Shown here: one piece after another, positions 5,877 to 11,961 of the stretch
Layout of the letters: the number at the start of each line of letters is the position of its first letter
Position numbering within the stretch: the stretch's first letter is position 1
Assembly: GCA_900551015.1 (NCBI GenBank)
Contig: URUI01000063.1
Span: 1-11,961 of the forward strand
Source of the DNA: an uncultured Collinsella sp.
GTDB lineage: Bacteria > Actinomycetota > Coriobacteriia > Coriobacteriales > Coriobacteriaceae
DNA: 11,961 bases
Direction: 5' to 3'
Program-made: the position numbers and the translations under genes
Notes under the pieces: generated by a model
Seen by the model: the letters and a program-made list of their open reading frames with translations, nothing else
Databases searched by the model: none
Told to the model about the DNA's origin: nothing

Positions 5877-5907
5877 GAGCCCGGTACCGCTACGGTGCCG
5901 GGCTCTT
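5877..5907 (+). terminator. Terminator of the original tRNA-Arg gene
   Basis: A 13-bp stem (5877-5889 with 5893-5905, one T-G wobble) with a 3-nt loop lies 10 bases after the tRNA CCA and ends in TTCT. It is most likely the chromosomal terminator left behind with the tRNA 3' half. Confidence 0.6.
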
Positions 5908-5923
5908 CTGGTTCATGTCATGT

Positions 5924-5963
5924 CAAAAACGAAGCGCCGCTTGCTGGGGAAGCAAGCGGGCGC
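5924..5963 (-). terminator. Intrinsic terminator of the kinase operon
   Basis: On the minus strand a 12-bp GC-rich stem with one bulged base (arms 5934-5945 and 5951-5963, loop 5946-5950) is followed by TTCGTTTTT (complement of 5925-5933). It lies 53 bases beyond the kinase stop codon and faces the tRNA terminator. Confidence 0.75.
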
Positions 5964-6016
5964 CTGTGAGCGAATATGTTTGCGGCGAGAGCCGTAATGA
6001 GCGGTGGGGTGGCGAC

Positions 6017-7978
6017 TTAGTTGGTCGTACCGGAATCGCCGCCCGTGCCCGTGCCCGGACCCGAACCCGAGCCAGAAAGTGCAACCGTCAGCGTAATCGT
6101 GCTGTCGGTGGACTGCTTGCCGGTGGGGGAGACGCCCGTAACGGTGGCATCCTCGTTACCGCTCACGGGATTGCCGTTCTGGTCACAGAAGCCAATGTTA
6201 TAGAACCCGGCGTTGTTGAGCGCGGTGACGGCCGCGGAGATGCTCTTGCCGTACAGGTTGCCCGGAACGCTGGCCTTGCCGGACTTCTTGGCAATGACGA
6301 CGGTAATCGTGGCGCCGGGCTTCTGCTTGCCGCTGGGGTTCCAGCTAATGACGGTGCCCTCGGTGACAGAATCGTTCTCCTGGTAGCTCACGTTGACGCC
6401 AAAACCGGCCACGTCGAGGGCGTTGCGTGCCTGGGCCTCGGTCATGTCGGTCAGATCGGGCACCGAGGTGGTGTCGGGACCGCTGGAGACCTTATACGAG
6501 ATGGTCGTGCCCTTCTCGACTTCCTTGCCGGCTTCAGTGCCCTGCTCAAAGACCTGACCTTCTTCGGCCTCGTTGGCCTCCTCGGTTGCGTTGCCCTTGA
6601 GCCCTACGCTTGCCAGTGCGGCCTCGGCCTGGTCCTTGGTCAGGCCGACGAGCCGCGGAACCTCAACCTTTTCGGAGGGCTTAGGGCCCTTGGAGATTAC
6701 CAGGTTCACCCTCGTGCCCTTGGCCTTCTTGGTGTTACCGTTGGGGGTTTGCTCGGCGACCTTTCCCTCGTCGACATCGTCGTTGTAGCTCTGGTCGACG
6801 GTGCCTACCTCAAGGCCGGCTTCCTTGATCAGCTCAATAGCGGTTTCCTGGTCCTTGCCCAGCACGTCGGGCACCGTGACCTGTTCGCCGCTGAACATGC
6901 CCGTGGCAAAGGCCACTACAACGCCAATCACGGCGACGGCGGCAATCACGGCGGCGATGATCTTGTTCTTGTTGGACTTGGGTTTCTCGACCTCGTAGGA
7001 GCCCGTGGAGCCCGAGGCAGCGCTACGGGCGGTGTTCTGACCGCTCACGCCCGAGACGGGACGAACCATAGCGCGCGTTGAGTCGGAAAGCTCGCGGGTC
7101 TTGGTGGCACCCAGGTCGCCGGCGGCACCGATGATGCGCGTGGGCTCCGAGACATTGACGGCACGGCCGGACAGATAGCTGTTAAGCACCTGGCGCAGCT
7201 CGTCGGCTGTCTGGAAGCGGTTTGCCGGGTCCTTCTCCATGCACTTGAGGATGATGCGCTCAAGGTCGGCATCGACGCCGGAGTTGATCTGGCTCGGCGG
7301 GATGGGGAGCTCGTTGACCTGCTTGAGCGCGACCGAGATGGCGTCGTCGCCGTCAAAGGGCACGCGGCCGGTGGCGCACTCGTACATGACGACACCCAGC
7401 GAGTAGATATCCGAGGTGGGGCCGAGGTCCTGGCCGCGGGTCTGCTCGGGGCTTACATAGTGGGCGGTGCCCAGAACGTTGTTATCCTGCGTGAGGTGGC
7501 TGTTCTTGGCGCGTGCGATGCCAAAATCCATTACCTTGATGTTGCCGTCGGGTAGCACCATGATGTTTTGCGGCTTAATGTCGCGGTGGATGATCTCGTG
7601 CTTGTGTGCGACCGAAAGTGCGGAGCTGATCTGCGAGCCGATCTGCGCGACCTTCTTGGGATCGAGGGCGCCGTGGCTCTTGATGCCGCTCTTAAGGTCG
7701 GTACCGCGCAGGTACTCCATGACGATGTAATAGGTGTCGCCGTCCTTGCCCCAGTCGTAGACGCCCACGATATAGGGGGAGGAGAGACCGGCTGCTGCCT
7801 GAGCCTCCTGTTTAAAGCGGGCGGCGAAGGTGGCGTCGCCGGCATACTGCGGCAGCATGATCTTGACGGCAACCGTGCGGTCGAGGACCTGATCCTGTGC
7901 ACGGAAGACGGTCGCCATACCGCCCGTTCCCACCTTATCCTTGAGGAGGTATCTTCCCCCGAGGACCCTCTGTTCCAT
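6017..7978 (-). CDS. pknB: PASTA-domain serine/threonine protein kinase (PknB type)
   Basis: A 653-residue membrane kinase that couples cell-wall status to growth and division in Gram-positive bacteria. The cytoplasmic Hanks-type kinase domain spans about 10-270: Gly-rich loop GTGGMATV (17-24), K39 (VAVKI), catalytic HRD (131-133), DFG (151-153) and SPE (176-178). A Thr-containing juxtamembrane linker leads to one membrane helix (about 340-361). Four extracellular PASTA repeats follow (about 366-430, 437-500, 504-566, 569-635), which in this family bind peptidoglycan or lipid II, then a Gly/Ser/Thr-rich tail. ATG 7976-7978 is chosen because AGGAG (7984-7988) lies 5 nt before it. An ATG five codons upstream (7991-7993) precedes that ribosome site and is unlikely to be used. 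It is last in the phosphatase / SEDS-PBP / kinase cluster, 132 bases after the fusion gene. Confidence 0.95.
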   Translation of the reverse strand: MEQRVLGGRYLLKDKVGTGGMATVFRAQDQVLDRTVAVKIMLPQYAGDATFAARFKQEAQAAAGLSSPYIVGVYDWGKDGDTYYIVMEYLRGTDLKSGIKSHGALDPKKVAQIGSQISSALSVAHKHEIIHRDIKPQNIMVLPDGNIKVMDFGIARAKNSHLTQDNNVLGTAHYVSPEQTRGQDLGPTSDIYSLGVVMYECATGRVPFDGDDAISVALKQVNELPIPPSQINSGVDADLERIILKCMEKDPANRFQTADELRQVLNSYLSGRAVNVSEPTRIIGAAGDLGATKTRELSDSTRAMVRPVSGVSGQNTARSAASGSTGSYEVEKPKSNKNKIIAAVIAAVAVIGVVVAFATGMFSGEQVTVPDVLGKDQETAIELIKEAGLEVGTVDQSYNDDVDEGKVAEQTPNGNTKKAKGTRVNLVISKGPKPSEKVEVPRLVGLTKDQAEAALASVGLKGNATEEANEAEEGQVFEQGTEAGKEVEKGTTISYKVSSGPDTTSVPDLTDMTEAQARNALDVAGFGVNVSYQENDSVTEGTVISWNPSGKQKPGATITVVIAKKSGKASVPGNLYGKSISAAVTALNNAGFYNIGFCDQNGNPVSGNEDATVTGVSPTGKQSTDSTITLTVALSGSGSGPGTGTGGDSGTTN

Positions 7979-8110
7979 TCCTGCTCCTAACATAACTATT
8001 CGCTCAACGATGTGTGTAGTACCAAATGTGTGGCCGCTGGGGCCGTGTGGCGCGTTGCCGCTAGCTCATCGGCCGCGGCGCGCCCCAAGTATCCGCTTTG
8101 ATCACGGGCA
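7979..8110 (-). other. Spacer between fusion and kinase genes
   Basis: A 132-base gap that holds the kinase ribosome site (7984-7988). I see neither a terminator with a T tract nor a convincing promoter, so readthrough from the fusion gene to the kinase is the simplest reading. Confidence 0.4.
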
Positions 8111-10981
8111 TCACGCTCCCTGTGCGGCGAGCGCCGCGGTCAGGACGATGCCGGCAATCTTGGCCGCCTCGACGTCGTGTTTGTCGAAATCCTCCAGGGC
8201 CACCGAGATGGCAACCGTGGGTGAATCGTAAGGTGCAAAGCCAACAAACATAGAGTTGACGTTGGTGCCGCCGGTCTCGGCCGAACCGGTCTTGCCGGCA
8301 ACCTTGACGCCCGGAATCTGGGCATCGGTGCCGGTACCGGACTGGACGACGGCGAGCATGGTCTGTTTGACCTGGTCGGCCGTGGCAGAGCTGACAGCCT
8401 GGCCCAGCGAGCGGGACTGCGTGGTCTTAACAACGGTTCCGTCCGGGGCGAGTATCTGGGACACAAAGAACGGGTCCATGACCACGCCGCTGTTGGCGAT
8501 AGCTGCAGCGATCACGCAATTCTGCATAACGGTGGTCTGCGGGCCAGGCGTGTGGTCCATGCCGACGGGCTGGCCGGCGCCTGCCCAAGCGGTCTCCCAC
8601 TCGGTCATAAGCGACGGGTCGGCCATGATGGAAGCCGCGGTGGTCAGATCCTGACCGAGCTTTTGACCGTAGCCAAAGGCGTTGGCAAACTGGACGAGCG
8701 AGCTGGCGCCGACCTCATTTGCCACCTGGCCAAAGACGACGTTGGACGACACGGCGAAGGCCTGCTGCAGGCTGATGGTGCCGTAGCTCTCGTTGGCAGA
8801 GTTGGTGACCGGCGCGTTGCCAATATCCATGGAGCCGGGCGCCTGGTACGTGCTGGTAAGGCTGGCGGTGCCGGTTTCGAGCGCCGCGGAGAGTGTGACG
8901 ACCTTAAAGGTCGAGCCCGGGGTGTAGAGCGCGTCCATGGCGCGGTCGTACATGGAGCCGTCCTCGCCGCCGCCCGACTGGAGCAGCGCATCGATGTTGG
9001 TGTTGTCGTAGGTGGGCGAGCTCGCGCACGCAAGGACCGCACCGGTGCGCGGATCCATGACCACCACAGCGCCCTTAAAGCCCTTGAGCGCCTGCTCGGC
9101 AGCCGTCTGGATGCGCGAGTCGATGGTGAGCTTGGCGGTATTGCCCGGCTGGGTCTGCCCCGCAAGCGACGCGATGGCGTTGTTCCAGCTGGAGTAATCC
9201 TTGGAGCCGGTGAGCGTATCGTTCATGACGCTCTCGATGCCGGCGGTGCCGTATTGCTGGCTCACGTAGCCCACCACGTGCGCGGCCATGTTGCCGTTGG
9301 GGTAGGAACGGGCGTAGGTGCCGTCCTCCTGCTGCAGCGACTCGGCTAGCGTCACGCCGTCGGACGTGATGATGGAGCCACGCTGGATGTACTTGGAGCG
9401 GGCGATGGTGTGGTTGTTGGTCGGCATGTCCTGGTAGTCCTTCGCCTTGATGACCTGGACATAGGTGAGGTTGCCGATAAGGATGGCGAACAGCGCCGTA
9501 AAGGCAAACACGGCACGAGTTAGACGGTTGGCAAGTGCCACGCGGCCGAGCACGCCGGACTCAGGCGTGTCGAGCAGGCGACGACGCATGCGAGAACCCG
9601 CGGAGTGGTTGCCGTGGCCGTAGGAAGGTGCGCTGGCAAAACGCGTACCGGTCGGGGCAGCGGCGGATGCGACCTGGTCATCGGTGATGGCGGCCATGGT
9701 GCCGGTGCCGGTGAGCTCTGCTTCGCGTCCGGTTGCCTCGTCGCCGGCGCGCAGCAGCAGCGCGACGATGATAAAGCTCGCCAGCAGCGAGGAGCCGCCC
9801 TGGCTCATAAAGGGCAGGGTGACGCCGGTCAGCGGGATCAGGCGGGTTACGCCGCCAACGATTAAGAATGCCTGGAAGCTGATGGCGGCCGTAAGGCCGG
9901 TCGCGCTAAAGGCGGCAAGGTCGGACTTGGCGCGGGCTGCCGTGGTGAGGCCACGCACGGCAAAAAGCATAAACAGGATGAGCACGGCACCGCCGCCCAA
10001 AAGGCCCATTTCCTCGCCGATAGCCGAGAAGATAAAGTCGGACTCGACGACGGGGATGTTGTTTGCCATGCCGTTGCCAATGCCGACGCCAACCAGGCCA
10101 CCGTCAGCCAGCGAGTAAAGTGACTGTACGATCTGGTAGCCCTGGCCCTGGGCGTCCTTAAACGGATCGACCCAGACCTGAAAGCGCACCTGCACGTGCG
10201 ACAGGAACTTGTAGGCGCCCACGGCTCCAACGGCCAGCAGCGCAAGGCCGATGATGACGTACGAAAAGCGTCCCGTGGCAACATAGAGCATCAGCAAGAA
10301 GATGGTGTAGAACAGGACGGCCGAGCCCAGGTCGCGTTCGAAGACGACGATGAGCAGGCACACGCCCCACACGGCAAACAGCGGCAGCAGCAGGCGGAAG
10401 CGCGGAATCTTAAGGCCCAGGATCTTGCGGTTGGAGATGGAAAGCAGCTCGCGGTTCTCGGCCAGATAGCCTGCCAGGAACAGGACGATGAAGACCTTGG
10501 CGAACTCGCCGGGCTGGATGGTGAAGCCCGCGATGCGAATCCACAGCTTGGAGCCCGAAATCGTGGTGCCGATAAAGATCGGCAGCATCAGCAGGATGAT
10601 GCCGATAATGCCAAAGGTGTACTTGTAGCGCATGACCACGTCGAGGTTCTTGACCAGCGCGAGCGTTCCCACCATGAGCGCCACCGAGACAAACAAGATG
10701 ATGAGCTGCGAGATGGCGAGGTCGGGGGCTAGGCGCGTCACGAATGTGATGCCGATGCCCGAGAGCACAAAGACGATGGGCAGGATGGCGGGGTCGGCGC
10801 CGGGCGCCAGGATGCGCACGGCGATATGCGCCGCGGCGAAGGCGGCAAAGAGGCCGATCGGCACGGCGAGCGTCTCAAAGGAAATCGTGGCACCCGCGGT
10901 GAGCACGTACATCGCATAGAGCAGGATGACGGGGAACGCCGAGGCGATGAGCAAGAGCAGTTCGGTGTTGCGGCGACTCAT
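8111..10981 (-). CDS. SEDS glycosyltransferase fused to class B penicillin-binding protein
   Basis: One unbroken 956-residue frame encodes both halves of a peptidoglycan synthase. Residues 1-410 are a SEDS (FtsW/RodA) polytopic domain with family motifs GSKLWI (143-148), QPGEFAK (156-162), ERDLGS (215-220), RFQVWVDPF with the likely catalytic Asp (D272) and GGSSL (395-399). A hydrophilic linker (about 411-485) leads to a membrane helix (about 488-508), a PBP N-terminal domain, and a transpeptidase domain (about 636-955) with S690 in STFK, SSN (745-747) and KTGS (897-900). Polymerisation and crosslinking would occur outside the membrane. ATG 10979-10981 is chosen because AGGGAG (10990-10995) lies 8 nt upstream; the frame extends 42 codons further, but that part overlaps the phosphatase gene. 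FtsW (division) and RodA (elongation) identity cannot be separated here. The phosphatase stop is 16 bases upstream, so they share an operon. Confidence 0.93.
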   Translation of the reverse strand: MSRRNTELLLLIASAFPVILLYAMYVLTAGATISFETLAVPIGLFAAFAAAHIAVRILAPGADPAILPIVFVLSGIGITFVTRLAPDLAISQLIILFVSVALMVGTLALVKNLDVVMRYKYTFGIIGIILLMLPIFIGTTISGSKLWIRIAGFTIQPGEFAKVFIVLFLAGYLAENRELLSISNRKILGLKIPRFRLLLPLFAVWGVCLLIVVFERDLGSAVLFYTIFLLMLYVATGRFSYVIIGLALLAVGAVGAYKFLSHVQVRFQVWVDPFKDAQGQGYQIVQSLYSLADGGLVGVGIGNGMANNIPVVESDFIFSAIGEEMGLLGGGAVLILFMLFAVRGLTTAARAKSDLAAFSATGLTAAISFQAFLIVGGVTRLIPLTGVTLPFMSQGGSSLLASFIIVALLLRAGDEATGREAELTGTGTMAAITDDQVASAAAPTGTRFASAPSYGHGNHSAGSRMRRRLLDTPESGVLGRVALANRLTRAVFAFTALFAILIGNLTYVQVIKAKDYQDMPTNNHTIARSKYIQRGSIITSDGVTLAESLQQEDGTYARSYPNGNMAAHVVGYVSQQYGTAGIESVMNDTLTGSKDYSSWNNAIASLAGQTQPGNTAKLTIDSRIQTAAEQALKGFKGAVVVMDPRTGAVLACASSPTYDNTNIDALLQSGGGEDGSMYDRAMDALYTPGSTFKVVTLSAALETGTASLTSTYQAPGSMDIGNAPVTNSANESYGTISLQQAFAVSSNVVFGQVANEVGASSLVQFANAFGYGQKLGQDLTTAASIMADPSLMTEWETAWAGAGQPVGMDHTPGPQTTVMQNCVIAAAIANSGVVMDPFFVSQILAPDGTVVKTTQSRSLGQAVSSATADQVKQTMLAVVQSGTGTDAQIPGVKVAGKTGSAETGGTNVNSMFVGFAPYDSPTVAISVALEDFDKHDVEAAKIAGIVLTAALAAQGA

Positions 10982-10997
10982 AAGCGGCACTCCCTTT

Positions 10998-11961
10998 CTA
11001 ATTCTTATCGGAGGCTTCGGCCTCGGCTGACTGTTCGGCGGTTTTCTCGGAATCTGACTCGGAGGTGGATTTCTGATCGGTGTTGTCGCGAATCGTTTGC
11101 GCGTCAATCACCTGACGGGTCTGCTCCTCGTCAATCTGATGGCGGTACTTGGAAATGGTGTCCTGCGCATCGTCGACACTCGTTTGCGGAATGCCTGCCT
11201 TCAGGCGGTTTTGCGTGTCTTCGGGCAGGTCGGATAGCTTGATACTGGTTTCGCTCTCGAGCCAGTGGAGTTCGACCCCGAGCGTCTTGCCGGGCAGGCC
11301 ACGCCAGACGGCGACATTGCCGTGGTAGGTTCCCAAGTAATAGGAGCCGGTGACGCCCGTGTATGCCCAGATGCCTGCTACCAGCACAAAGACAAGGGCC
11401 AAGATGGCGGCGATGGTGACATTGCGGCGTCGGAGGCGTTTTGCCTCGCGCATGACGCCGTCGTCGACCAGGTCGACGACCACCACGGTCACATTGTCGT
11501 GGCCGCCGGCGGCGAGCGCCGCGTCCACCAAGTTGTCGACACAGATCTGTGCGGTCGAGGACTGCGTAGCGATGTTTTCGATATCGCTATCGGGAATCAT
11601 GCTCGAAAGACCGTCGGAGCACAGAATCAGGCGGTCGCCTTCCTCGATGTGCAGGGTAAAGTGGTCGGCATACATGGCGGGATCCGAGCCCAGCGCGCGG
11701 GTGATGACCGAGCGGTTGGGGTGGACGCGGGCCTCGTCGGCCGTAATCTCGCCGGCATCCACGAGCTCCTCTACGTAGGAGTGGTCGCGGGTCACGCGGA
11801 TGAGCGTGCCCTCGTGGAGCAGGTAGGCGCGCGAGTCGCCCACGTGGGCGATGGCGAGCGTGTCGTTTTCGATGTAGGCGCAGGTGGCCGTGCATCCCAT
11901 GCCGGGTTTGCCCAGGCCGTTGAGGGCGGCCTCGATCACGGCGGCGTTGGCGGCCTCAACG
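10998..11961 (-). CDS. pstP: PP2C-type serine/threonine phosphatase, 5' end outside window
   Basis: The frame is open to the window edge, and 320 residues are visible; the N-terminus with the first metal motif (DGMGG) is missing. Visible PP2C motifs are GMGCTAT (20-26), HVGDSRAYL (39-47), DHSYVEELV (59-67), LCSDGLSSM (113-121) and GGHDNVTVV (152-160), the last two carrying metal-binding Asp. The catalytic part is followed by a basic stretch, a membrane helix (about 180-203) and an extracytoplasmic tail of about 115 residues ending in a Glu/Ser/Lys-rich segment. In related actinobacteria this phosphatase reverses phosphorylation by PknB and of cell-wall enzymes. It precedes the SEDS-PBP gene by 16 bases in the same operon. 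A GTG at 11937-11939 is internal to the catalytic domain and is not the real start. Confidence 0.93.
   Translation of the reverse strand, partial: VEAANAAVIEAALNGLGKPGMGCTATCAYIENDTLAIAHVGDSRAYLLHEGTLIRVTRDHSYVEELVDAGEITADEARVHPNRSVITRALGSDPAMYADHFTLHIEEGDRLILCSDGLSSMIPDSDIENIATQSSTAQICVDNLVDAALAAGGHDNVTVVVVDLVDDGVMREAKRLRRRNVTIAAILALVFVLVAGIWAYTGVTGSYYLGTYHGNVAVWRGLPGKTLGVELHWLESETSIKLSDLPEDTQNRLKAGIPQTSVDDAQDTISKYRHQIDEEQTRQVIDAQTIRDNTDQKSTSESDSEKTAEQSAEAEASDKN

Noticed and set aside
5834..7081. Long plus-strand open frame antisense to the kinase gene
   Set aside because: It is a Gly/Val/Leu-rich shadow of the GC-rich kinase gene, starts inside the tRNA remnant, has no ribosome site and shows no family motif.
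10982..11107. 42-codon N-terminal extension of the SEDS-PBP protein
   Set aside because: It overlaps the phosphatase coding end, is Pro/Arg-rich and unlike a SEDS N-terminus, and a strong ribosome site sits just before ATG 10979-10981.
1..11961. CRISPR array, rRNA or insertion sequence
   Set aside because: No spaced direct-repeat series, rRNA-like stretch, transposase frame or paired terminal repeats were seen.

Overview
The window looks like DNA from a GC-rich actinobacterium. Coriobacteriia, perhaps a Collinsella-type gut organism, is the best guess. This rests on GC-rich codons, strong Shine-Dalgarno sites and a PP2C phosphatase / SEDS-PBP / PASTA-kinase locus of actinobacterial type. It is inference, because no marker gene is present.

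There are two parts. Bases 1-5866 are the right-hand portion of an integrated mobile element. It carries a three-gene plus-strand operon of calcineurin-like metallophosphoesterases (199-2281), preceded by an attenuator-like terminator. Convergent to it is a coiled-coil gene split by an in-frame amber codon (2335-2913). Next come a poorly coding stretch (2914-3521) with a strong terminator, a two-gene HTH module (3522-4163) that probably includes an excisionase-like directionality factor, and a tyrosine integrase (4382-5629). The element ends in the 3' half of a tRNA-Arg(CCU) gene (5822-5866). Only the anticodon loop to CCA is present and no complete tRNA lies to its left, so the intact tRNA and the other element end should be beyond base 1.

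Bases 5867-11961 are chromosomal and read on the minus strand. In transcription order they hold a PP2C phosphatase (5' end outside the window), one 956-residue protein that joins a complete SEDS glycosyltransferase to a complete class B penicillin-binding protein, and a PASTA-domain Ser/Thr kinase (PknB type). The kinase senses the cell wall, the phosphatase reverses its phosphorylation, and the fusion polymerises and crosslinks peptidoglycan. Two hairpin terminators (5877-5907 plus, 5924-5963 minus) separate the tRNA remnant from the kinase.

Points deserving a second look are the SEDS-PBP fusion, the tandem phosphoesterase cassette with its leader, the in-frame amber codon, four CTAG sites spaced exactly 11 bp apart, and the tRNA-half attachment site.
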